Shown: piece after piece, positions 27,403 to 34,847 of the stretch | Numbering within the stretch: position 1 is the stretch's first letter | Layout: every line of letters starts with the position of its first letter | From: Candidatus Schmidhempelia bombi str. Bimp | GTDB taxonomy: Bacteria; Pseudomonadota; Gammaproteobacteria; Enterobacterales; Orbaceae | Direction: 5' to 3' | DNA length: 45,947 nt | Assembly: GCF_000471645.3 (NCBI RefSeq) | Contig: NZ_AWGA01000071.1 | Location: 1-45,947, forward strand | Position numbers and translations under genes: made by a program | Notes under the pieces: generated by a model | Told to the model about the DNA's origin: nothing | Databases searched by the model: none | Seen by the model: the letters and a program-made list of their open reading frames with translations, nothing else

Positions 27403-29025
27403 CTAAATAGCTCCTTTAGTTATCACCTCCCAACTCAAACCAAACTTAGCTAAATATTTCTTTAACCGATCCGCATCATTACTGCGTTGTTTTTTGGTAC
27501 GGGATACGGCAAATAATTGCCTACCTGCGGCAGAGAGTGACTCGTTTTTTTGGCATATTTCGATCACTTTTTCTAGTTGATAGCGGTCGAACTCATCGAT
27601 ATCGCTTGGAATTAACGCTTGATCATTTCTACTTTGCCCCCAATTTTGTTTTAAACGTACAATTTCTTGTTCCACCTGTTTAAGGGTGATATTTGCTTGT
27701 GGGGCTAACGTTGCCATTCGAATAATAGAACTATTTAGCTCACGAAAATTGCCTTGCCATAACGCATCTGGGGAGGTAGCAAAAGCTAAATAGGCTCGCC
27801 GTGATTGTTGATTAAATCGTGGCATTATGCCATGTTCTTTGGCATAGCGCGCCAATTCATAATCAATATTCGGTTCGATATCCTCTTTGCGTTCGGCTAA
27901 ACTGGGTAATTGATAATGCCACAGATTGATTCTAGCAAAAAGATCTTCGCGAAATTCACCTTGTTTTATTGCTTGTTTCAGATCTTTATTGGTGCCGGCA
28001 ATTAATTGAAAATCACTTTGTACCGCATTATCGCTACCAAATGGGTAAAACTGCTTTTCCTCAATGGCTTTAAGCAGCATCGCCTGCTCATCGAGTCCCA
28101 GTTCGCCAATCTCATCTAAAAAAAGAAGTCCCCCATTCGCTTTTTTTAATAACCCTGTTCGAGCTAAATTAGCACCAGTAAACGCCCCTTTTACATGCCC
28201 AAATAAGCTTGACATAGCACTGTCACCACGTAAGGTTGCGCAGTTAATTTCAACAAATTCGCCGCTAATTTGATGATGATGTTGTTTGAGTAAATAAATT
28301 TGTTTGGCTAAAAATGATTTACCTGCGCCTGTGGGTCCGGTTAACAATATTGGCGCATAAGAACGAGTGGCAACTTGCTCAATTTCGGCAATCATTCGAT
28401 TAAATTGTTGATTACGTGTGGCAATCCCTGACTTTAATAGATCAGTGGCTTGGTTGGCATACTGTTGAAAACGGGTCAGAATTTGATCGTAACGATGTAA
28501 ATTCAAATCGATAATATTCATCTTTCCGCGCGGCAGTTGCGCAATAAGTGCCGCTTCGGTTAACTCAATATAGGATTGTGAGTGAGATTGATGTTTATTG
28601 GGTGGTGATACTTGCAATAATTTAGCAGGATAATAGCGAGATTCTGCCAATAGAAACCAACAAATCTGCGCAACATGTGTGCCAGTGGTAATATGCAAAT
28701 AGTAGCTTTCTTGGTCTGGATCAAAGGCATAATATTTGGCAATATCAAAAAGACAAGTATAAACTTGCTCAAAATCCCACGGATCGTCAATATTAACCAC
28801 CATCGGGTGCACTTCTGTTTGTGGGGAGACAGTTTTAATATCTTTAATTACTTCACAAAGCAGATGATAATCATTCTGATAATAAAGCAGTTCTAAACGG
28901 CTAATCGGTGTATCTGGCTGATAACATAAATCAATAGTAGGTCGCCAATGCCTCCAGCGTCGTTTACCTTTCCCGCGTTGATCAAGCACATTACCTAAAA
29001 AACCAAATACCACATTCTTTTTCAT
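27403..29025 (-). CDS. rtcR: RtcR, CARF-domain sigma-54-dependent activator of RNA repair
   Basis: 540 residues (E. coli 532). The N-terminal 185 or so residues form the RtcR-type CARF ligand-sensing domain (start VVFGFLGNVLDQRGKGKRRW, later YYLHITTGTHVAQICWFLL). A AAA+ domain follows with Walker A LTGPTGAGKSFLAK near 228-241, the sigma-54 contact loop GAFTGA near 280 and Walker B GGLLFLDEIGELG. The end has a helix-turn-helix (SLSAAGRQLFAVSRTKKQRSNDADRLKKYL). In E. coli RtcR is activated by RNA ends with 2',3'-cyclic phosphate and turns on rtcBA. It is divergent from rtcB, with a sigma-54 site between them. The ribosome site is weak. Confidence 0.95.
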   Translation of the reverse strand: MKKNVVFGFLGNVLDQRGKGKRRWRHWRPTIDLCYQPDTPISRLELLYYQNDYHLLCEVIKDIKTVSPQTEVHPMVVNIDDPWDFEQVYTCLFDIAKYYAFDPDQESYYLHITTGTHVAQICWFLLAESRYYPAKLLQVSPPNKHQSHSQSYIELTEAALIAQLPRGKMNIIDLNLHRYDQILTRFQQYANQATDLLKSGIATRNQQFNRMIAEIEQVATRSYAPILLTGPTGAGKSFLAKQIYLLKQHHHQISGEFVEINCATLRGDSAMSSLFGHVKGAFTGANLARTGLLKKANGGLLFLDEIGELGLDEQAMLLKAIEEKQFYPFGSDNAVQSDFQLIAGTNKDLKQAIKQGEFREDLFARINLWHYQLPSLAERKEDIEPNIDYELARYAKEHGIMPRFNQQSRRAYLAFATSPDALWQGNFRELNSSIIRMATLAPQANITLKQVEQEIVRLKQNWGQSRNDQALIPSDIDEFDRYQLEKVIEICQKNESLSAAGRQLFAVSRTKKQRSNDADRLKKYLAKFGLSWEVITKGAI

Positions 29026-29173
29026 GATGTTATAAAAATTTATAAATTAATAGAATAAATTATAAAAAATAAATCTATCAAAATCCATCCACGTTCTGCC
29101 TTTAGTTAGATTAAATTTATTTTTTGATTTTAAATCATATAGTTATAAATTATTTTTGGTGGGTTTTTATTTT

Positions 29174-29189
29174 TGGCACGCTTTTAGCA
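29174..29189 (+). promoter_or_regulatory. Sigma-54 (-24/-12) promoter for rtcB
   Basis: TGGCAC (29174-29179), five bases, then TAGC within TAGCA (29185-29189). The GG and GC dinucleotides are separated by exactly ten bases, as in the consensus TGGCAC-N5-TTGC; only one core position differs. Predicted start near 29200, giving a leader of about 128 bases. Fits control by the adjacent RtcR. Confidence 0.85.
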
Positions 29190-29266
29190 CTATTTATAAT
29201 CGTAAATCGTAAAAACGTTTTTATTGCTCTGGCGAACAACCGTTAAATATAAATCGATCTTATAAC

Positions 29267-29283
29267 TATAAACTAAGTTTATA
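29267..29283. repeat. 17-bp perfect palindrome in the rtcB leader
   Basis: TATAAACT, a central A, then AGTTTATA. It lies downstream of the predicted rtcB transcription start and 44 bases before the start codon. Could be an operator or an mRNA hairpin; role unknown. Confidence 0.55.
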
Positions 29284-29327
29284 AACCATGTAACTGCGCG
29301 TTACCTAAACATTAAAAGGAATAAAAA

Positions 29328-30548
29328 ATGACACACTATAATCTATTACAAACTGAAAATGCCAAACCGATTAAAATGTGGACCAAAGGCGTACCAGTTG
29401 AAGATGAAGCGAAAACGCAGCTAACAAAAACCGCTCAACTTCCTTTTATATTTAAACATTTAGCCGTTATGCCTGATGTGCATGTTGGTAAAGGTTCAAC
29501 TATCGGAAGTGTAATTCCAACGATGGGGGCAATTATACCTGCGGCGGTAGGGGTAGATATTGGTTGCGGTATGATTGCCGTGCAAACATCGCTAATGGCA
29601 ACTGATTTGCCCGATAATTTATTACCGCTGCGCAATGAGATTGAAAAAGCGGTACCACATGGTAGCACACCATTAAAACTAGGACGCGATCAGGGAAGTT
29701 GGGAAAATCCGCCAACACTTATCCAACAATATTGGCAACAACTTTTACCGGGATTTAAAAAAATAACAGAAAAATACCCCCACTTAGAACAGACTAATAA
29801 TTATCGCCATTTAGGAACCTTAGGTACGGGTAACCATTTTATCGAAATCTGTTTAGATGAAGCTGACCGCGTATGGATCATGTTACATAGCGGTTCGCGC
29901 GGGGTTGGAAATGCGATTGGTCGTTTCTTTATTGAGCTGGCTAAAAAAGATATGGAAGTACATATAAAAAATTTACCAGATAAAGATCTTGCTTACCTTA
30001 ATGAAGGAACTGAGCATTTCGATGATTACATCGATGCCGTACATTGGGCGCAAGAATTTGCTCGCTTAAATCGTGAAGCTATGATGAACAATGTGATACT
30101 AGCCATGCGTAAAATTATAACCAAACCATTCACCACCCACCTATTAGCGGTGAATTGTCATCATAACTACGTACAAAAAGAGAAACATTTTGGCGAAGAG
30201 ATTTTTGTTACCCGTAAAGGTGCGGTATCTGCTAAAAAAGGCGAATTAGGAATTATTCCTGGATCAATGGGGGCAAAAAGTTATATTGTACGCGGACTGG
30301 GTAACGAAGAAAGTTTCTGTTCTTGTTCCCATGGTGCAGGACGTGTTATGAGCAGAACCCAAGCGAAAAAGCATTTCACGCTGGAAGATCAAATCAAAGC
30401 CACCGCGCATGTTGAATGCCGTAAAGATATGGATGTTATTGATGAAATCCCCATGGCTTATAAAAATATTGAAGCAGTCATGACGGCACAAAAAGAACTG
30501 GTTGAAATTGTTCATCAATTAAGACAAGTGGTGTGTGTAAAAGGGTAG
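29328..30548 (+). CDS. rtcB: RtcB RNA-splicing ligase
   Basis: 406 residues (E. coli 408). RtcB joins RNA 2',3'-cyclic-phosphate or 3'-phosphate ends to 5'-OH ends using GTP and Mn2+. Metal and nucleotide residues are in place: VGVDIGCG with Asp77 and Cys80, GTGNHFIE (Asn-His), LHSGSRGVG, NCHHNYV, and the guanylylated histidine in CSCSHGAGR (His335). Full length with a good ribosome site (AAAAGGAA). Driven by the sigma-54 promoter upstream. Unlike E. coli it is not followed by rtcA; two RlaP-type nucleotidyltransferase genes come next. Confidence 0.96.
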   Translation: MTHYNLLQTENAKPIKMWTKGVPVEDEAKTQLTKTAQLPFIFKHLAVMPDVHVGKGSTIGSVIPTMGAIIPAAVGVDIGCGMIAVQTSLMATDLPDNLLPLRNEIEKAVPHGSTPLKLGRDQGSWENPPTLIQQYWQQLLPGFKKITEKYPHLEQTNNYRHLGTLGTGNHFIEICLDEADRVWIMLHSGSRGVGNAIGRFFIELAKKDMEVHIKNLPDKDLAYLNEGTEHFDDYIDAVHWAQEFARLNREAMMNNVILAMRKIITKPFTTHLLAVNCHHNYVQKEKHFGEEIFVTRKGAVSAKKGELGIIPGSMGAKSYIVRGLGNEESFCSCSHGAGRVMSRTQAKKHFTLEDQIKATAHVECRKDMDVIDEIPMAYKNIEAVMTAQKELVEIVHQLRQVVCVKG

Positions 30549-30759
30549 AAAGGATCGAGGAGTAATTCCTCGATATTAAACCATTTGAAGTAGGATCAAG
30601 CTTGATTATAATATTGTCCCTTAAATTATCCATATTAATATTGCTGAACGCAAATATGAGCTTTGTAAGAAAATCGATATCTTCCTCAATGTTTATATTA
30701 TTAGATATAATTATATCGTCTGTTAAATCTAACAATTTAGCCTGTCCAGAGAAAATCAT
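30478..30759 (-). CDS. Doubtful small hypothetical protein or gene remnant
   Basis: A 93-codon minus-strand frame starting at 30759 and running 71 bases into the 3' end of rtcB. The first 60 residues (SGQAKLLDLTDDIIISNNIN and onwards) are acidic and hydrophobic and read like real protein, somewhat like small immunity proteins, but no family is recognised, no ribosome site is visible, and the rest overlaps the rtcB 3' end. It may be a remnant inserted between rtcB and rlaP. Confidence 0.25.
   Translation of the reverse strand: MIFSGQAKLLDLTDDIIISNNINIEEDIDFLTKLIFAFSNINMDNLRDNIIIKLDPTSNGLISRNYSSILSTLLHTPLVLIDEQFQPVLFVPS
30554..30574. repeat. Hairpin just after rtcB
   Basis: ATCGAGGA and TCCTCGAT form a perfect 8-bp stem with loop GTAAT, six bases after the rtcB stop. 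No T-tract follows, so it may act as an mRNA stabiliser or attenuator between rtcB and the RlaP genes. Confidence 0.55.
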
Positions 30760-30771
30760 GGAATAGCCCTA

Positions 30772-31527
30772 ATGCAAAACCGAATCAAACAGAAGTTAAT
30801 CGAAATAGAACAACAACATCATATACAGATCCTTTATGCTTGTGAGTCAGGCAGCCGTGCTTGGGGATTTCCATCGCCCAATAGTGACTATGATGTGCGT
30901 TTTATTTATGTACATCCTTTAGATAAATATTTGTCGATTGATAATCCAAGTTCGCATCTTACGTTTCCAATTGATGATGAGCTTGATTTGCATGGTTGGG
31001 ATTTAAAAAAGACCTTAACCCTCATTCGTAAATCCAATACCACGCCATTTGAGTGGCTGCAATCACCGATTGTTTATCAGCAAAATGCCCCTATTGCTGA
31101 GCAATTATGGCAACTTTGTTCTGACTTTTTTAATGCGCGTGGCAATATTCATCACTATTTAGGTATTGCCAAAAGCGCCTTACAAAGTAGTGAAAGGCAG
31201 CAGATTGGCATCAAAAAGCTATTTTATGTTTTAAGGCCACTACTTTGCGCAAAATGGTGTTTAGAAAAGCAACAAATTGCCCCGATGACTATGGGGCCAT
31301 TATTAACCCTGCTACCAAGTGATTTACAGCAGCAAATTAATGATCTTATTGCCTTAAAAGCTACCATGCCAGAATCTAAGTCAATTACCATCGATTCACA
31401 CATCGTGACATTTATTGAGCAATCAATGACTGAGATAACAAAAGGTACGCACGCTATTACTGAACGTCATTTTAAGGCGGATAAATTAGAGCACTTTTTT
31501 CGACAAACATTAATTTACTTTAAATAA
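30772..31527 (+). CDS. rlaP: RlaP-type nucleotidyltransferase (PF10127), first copy
   Basis: 251 residues. A DNA polymerase beta-like nucleotidyltransferase: GSRAWGFPSPNSDYDVRFIYV at about residues 26-46 supplies the Gly-Ser and Asp-x-Asp metal motif, followed by the family-typical DDELDLHGWDLKKTLTLIRKSNTTPFEWL. RlaP proteins were defined by comparative genomics as partners of RtcB in bacterial RNA-repair operons and are thought to add nucleotides to, or modify, damaged RNA ends. Here it lies downstream of rtcB in the same direction, in a place where rtcA might be expected. The ribosome site is weak (GGAATAGCCC). A decayed copy of its first 100 bases lies at 39601-39705. Confidence 0.8.
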   Translation: MQNRIKQKLIEIEQQHHIQILYACESGSRAWGFPSPNSDYDVRFIYVHPLDKYLSIDNPSSHLTFPIDDELDLHGWDLKKTLTLIRKSNTTPFEWLQSPIVYQQNAPIAEQLWQLCSDFFNARGNIHHYLGIAKSALQSSERQQIGIKKLFYVLRPLLCAKWCLEKQQIAPMTMGPLLTLLPSDLQQQINDLIALKATMPESKSITIDSHIVTFIEQSMTEITKGTHAITERHFKADKLEHFFRQTLIYFK

Positions 31528-31542
31528 ATTAAGGACAATGAA

Positions 31543-32601
31543 ATGACAATCGACGATTTAAAAGCGCAAAATTTAATTTTATTTGAAGTTATTAGCGGTA
31601 GTCGAGCTTTCGGGTTAGAAACGGCAACGTCCGATACTGATATAAAAGGTGTATTTTATCTACCTAAAGCGAGCTTTTATGGTCTAGATTATATTCCACA
31701 AATCAGTAATGACACGAATGATATTGTTTATTACGAATTAGGGCGATTTGTGGCGTTGTTACTTAAAAATAATCCCAATCTTTTAGAAGTGTTAGCCTCT
31801 GCGCCAGACTGCATTCTTTATCAACATCCCATCATGCAAAAACTAACACTCGATCTGTTTTTATCAAAACTATCCAAGCAAACCTTTGCGCACTATGCCA
31901 TGTCGCAGATAAAAAAAGCCAAAGGATCTAATAAAAAAATTAACAAATCGATAGCGGTAAAGCGTAAAACGATACTCGATTTTTGTTACATTATTGAAGA
32001 CCAACACACCTATCCATTAAATGATTGGCTCGCTCAGCATAATTTTAAACAACATTTATGTGGACTAACCACCATTCGCCAAGGGCGAGATCTCTATGCG
32101 CTGTTTTATGATCCTTCTGGAACTTGTGGTTATAACGGTATTATACAGCAACAAGATTCAAGCGAGCTCTGTTTATCACCCATTAAAGCCAATAGCCCGA
32201 TGGTGGCTTATTTAAGTTTTAATCGTGATGGCTATTCATCCCATTGTCGGGAATATAAAGAATATTGGTCATGGGTTGAAAAACGCAATCCGCAGCGTTC
32301 CTTAAATAATATTGAACAAGGGAATAATTTTGATGCAAAAAATATGATGCATACCATCCGCTTATTACAAGTTGCTCAGCAAATTATGACACAAGGCACG
32401 ATCACCAATAAACGGAGCAATCGGGAACAGCTTCTTAGTATAAAAAATGGGCAATTATCTTATGATGAGATCATACAGCTTGCTGAGTCGTTATTGGCGG
32501 ATATTGAAAACGCCGCAATGTCATCATCATTACCTGAGGTTCCTAACTCCGACAAAGCAATACAAATTTTGGTTGATATGCGTGATACTTTATACCAGTA
32601 A
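31543..32601 (+). CDS. RlaP-type nucleotidyltransferase, second divergent copy
   Basis: 352 residues, same superfamily as its upstream neighbour (COG3541): VISGSRAFGLETATSDTDIKGVFYLP at about residues 15-40 holds the GS and DxD motifs, followed by YYELGRFVALLLKNNPNLLEVLASAP. It is about 100 residues longer than the first copy, with a C-terminal helical region containing KEYKEYWSWVEKRNP and KNMMHTIRLLQVAQQIM. AAGGACAATGAA precedes the ATG and the gap to the first copy is 15 bases, so they are co-translated. The divergence suggests the two have different substrates. RNA-repair role is inferred from context. Confidence 0.78.
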   Translation: MTIDDLKAQNLILFEVISGSRAFGLETATSDTDIKGVFYLPKASFYGLDYIPQISNDTNDIVYYELGRFVALLLKNNPNLLEVLASAPDCILYQHPIMQKLTLDLFLSKLSKQTFAHYAMSQIKKAKGSNKKINKSIAVKRKTILDFCYIIEDQHTYPLNDWLAQHNFKQHLCGLTTIRQGRDLYALFYDPSGTCGYNGIIQQQDSSELCLSPIKANSPMVAYLSFNRDGYSSHCREYKEYWSWVEKRNPQRSLNNIEQGNNFDAKNMMHTIRLLQVAQQIMTQGTITNKRSNREQLLSIKNGQLSYDEIIQLAESLLADIENAAMSSSLPEVPNSDKAIQILVDMRDTLYQ

Positions 32602-32890
32602 TCTTCTTTATAAATTGCTAAAAGATAGGCAGGACTCTAAGGATTAGCTTAATTTTCTTACAATGAATTCAAATGAATACGATGTTAGATTGAATTTTGA
32701 GAATAGATTAACGTTATTTTATGTTATCGCTGTAAAAAAGATGCAGGGCTCTATACCGTTTCATTATCTCGATGCATTCTTTAACAAAAATAAAAATATA
32801 AAATTCGGCAAGAAATAAACAGTTAAGAAAATAGTACTATAATAATGAACAGAATTTTTAAATTTAATACCAATAAGTGGAACGACAAAC

Positions 32891-33895
32891 ATGAAATTGA
32901 CTAAAGCTAACTTAATTTGTACTTTTTTATTGCTATTCATATTCTTGCCCTCCATTACTTTTGCTAAGTCAATAAACCGTTCTCATCATGATAATTTACT
33001 ACCGATAGGCATGCCCAAAATAAAAAATTTAAAAAATATTCAATCAATCAATGCCAATTGTGAGATTGATTTTTTCAATAGTACAGAACAAGCAGCAAAA
33101 AAATACGATGCACAATGCCCACTAAGTGGTTATTTATCTTCTGTAACGGCTGAAAAATTAAAAGCAGAAATTAGTGAAGGGAAAAAAGTATATATCTACC
33201 GATCCAATTCGTTTTCTCTTTACCTCAAAAACACAATAACTATTCCAGAACTTGCTCCAAAAGATCGACCTGAAGACTATTACCTTACTACTTATCGTTC
33301 TGGTATTACGCTATTTATTGAAAAAGAAAATAACATCGTTGATGAATTAATTATCCATTTATATGACGAAAACAATTTTGGTTGGACAACTGAATTAGAT
33401 TATTACATAGATAAAGATCTGAATATTTGGTTGTTAGAGCATTATCTTACTGAAGAAGGAACAGGAATATCCTTATGGGCTCATTATAACATAGACCAAA
33501 AGGCGATGAAATTTAATCCCAAACAGATATACGCAAGTAATACTCAGGTGAATTTTCCTGACAATTTTATTGTTTTTAAAGATAATAAACAAAATCAAGA
33601 TGAATTAGAGATGTGTTTAAAAGACCAATCAAGTCATCATTGTGAGTATGACCAAATCTACTTTTATTATATTGATAAATTAAAGAAAAAAATCGCGCTA
33701 CTTGATAAGAAGAAAAAAGCTAAAAGCGGTCGCTTTCAATCCTTGAAAAAGAAAAGGGATAAATTATGTTTAAATAATAAACCGCTACAATTAGATGATG
33801 GTAGCACTAGATTTTTTTTCATAAATGTTTTTTCATGTGAGATAGCAGAATTAAAGCGTGAAATCAATCAAGTTGAAATAGAATTAGAAAAATAA
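32891..33895 (+). CDS. Secreted protein of unknown function
   Basis: 334 residues. A clear signal peptide (KLTKANLICTFLLLFIFLPSITFA, cleavage near residue 25) points to export. The mature part has scattered acidic and aromatic residues, e.g. LFIEKENNIVDELIIHLYDE around 142-161, and a C-terminal lysine-rich coiled-coil-like segment (DKLKKKIALLDKKKKAKSG, about 257-275, and EIAELKREINQVEIELEK at the end). Cysteines around 228, 237, 286 and 313 could form disulfides. A distant link to LprI-like secreted proteins is possible because of the end-region pattern, but I do not recognise a family. It stands alone between the RNA-repair genes and a broken gene. Confidence 0.7.
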   Translation: MKLTKANLICTFLLLFIFLPSITFAKSINRSHHDNLLPIGMPKIKNLKNIQSINANCEIDFFNSTEQAAKKYDAQCPLSGYLSSVTAEKLKAEISEGKKVYIYRSNSFSLYLKNTITIPELAPKDRPEDYYLTTYRSGITLFIEKENNIVDELIIHLYDENNFGWTTELDYYIDKDLNIWLLEHYLTEEGTGISLWAHYNIDQKAMKFNPKQIYASNTQVNFPDNFIVFKDNKQNQDELEMCLKDQSSHHCEYDQIYFYYIDKLKKKIALLDKKKKAKSGRFQSLKKKRDKLCLNNKPLQLDDGSTRFFFINVFSCEIAELKREINQVEIELEK

Positions 33896-34023
33896 GTGTG
33901 TGAGCGTGCGCAATATCCTGTGTCATTTCGCTGAACTATGTATAAAAAAATGGCACATATTGTAAAAATTGATTTTGAAAAAGTAATAAAGTTATTACAA
34001 ATGACCAACCATTAATGGGTAAA

Positions 34024-34043
34024 GATGGCATTTTAATGCCATC
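34024..34043. terminator. Bidirectional hairpin between convergent genes
   Basis: GATGGCATT and AATGCCATC form a perfect 9-bp stem with a two-base loop, between the secreted-protein gene (plus) and the broken gene (minus). T-tracts are short on both sides, so terminator strength is uncertain. Confidence 0.5.
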
Positions 34044-34082
34044 ATTCAAACAACGCTGCACTTGTTTGTAAGGTGATTTATA

Positions 34083-34602
34083 CTACGATGCTAACTCACT
34101 ACCCAATTGATTAACTAAGTATTCTACTTGGTTATATGCTGTCGTTGGGTAAACGATGATCCATAGACTATCATCTCCAGATATGACGTTAGCAAGACTA
34201 AAACCTTGTTTTTTAAGTTCTCGATTAAAATCCGCTAACACCCCTTCGTTTGAAACCGTTGTTCGGTTATCGTAATAACGCATATTAGGGAACGAAATAC
34301 GGCTAACACCAAAATTACTGAGTAACAGCTCTTCAATCCCTAATTTAAGCTCATCAACCCCCTTTTTTCCAATCGATTTGTAGCATAAATTCAGGTTGTA
34401 ATATATCGCCTAATATCTCAACTTGGCGAAAAGTGATCAGTTCCTCTTCACTCACTAAATAATCCGCTTCAATTTTCTCATCCTCGTCCTCATCCTATTT
34501 ATAATAATCAATTACATCATTAATCCACTGTAAATCAGGGCTGTTAGTCAAAAGCATCACTAAGTTTTTTAACTCTTGTCTGAATTCATCGGTAATAGCC
34601 CA
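34083..34602 (-). pseudogene. Broken DUF6630-like gene
   Basis: Read on the minus strand, about 170 codons of continuous protein-like sequence are split. The first part (AITDEFRQELKNLVMLLTNS...) meets an in-frame TAG at 34497-34495, then continues through EEELITFRQVEILGDILQPE, FMLQIDWKKG. A one-base shift follows in the homopolymer run A6-G5 (34358-34368). The end reads VDELKLGIEELLLSNFGVSR to SGDDSLWIIVYPTTAYN and a stop. The FMLQIDWK region and the late GDDS motif recall DUF6630, a family of unknown function. No start codon remains at the front. An acidic stretch (DEDEDEKIE) follows the TAG. Confidence 0.6.
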
Positions 34603-34847
34603 TTACATATAATATGCCTTTCTTTTTTAACTGATTTTTTTACTATTTTAAACTCGCTGTTTTTATCATAAAGCAAATGACACGGTCAAATTAACCTTGT
34701 AGCGTTAATCTAAAAATGTTATAAGTTTTTATTAATTCAATGCTTTTTTCTAAAAAATTCATTTTTGAGTGCGGATTCAATATCGTATGTCATTTCACTA
34801 AGCCACGCACAAACCACGCCAGAAAAGCTTAAATATTAAAATAAGCT

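Larger units (their letters stand above)
29026..29327. promoter_or_regulatory. rtcR-rtcB divergent control region
   Basis: 302 bases between the two divergent genes. The part next to rtcR (29035-29160) is extremely AT-rich with partial palindromes such as TTATAAA...TTTATAA, a reasonable place for RtcR binding. The sigma-54 promoter and a leader palindrome are listed separately. Confidence 0.6.
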
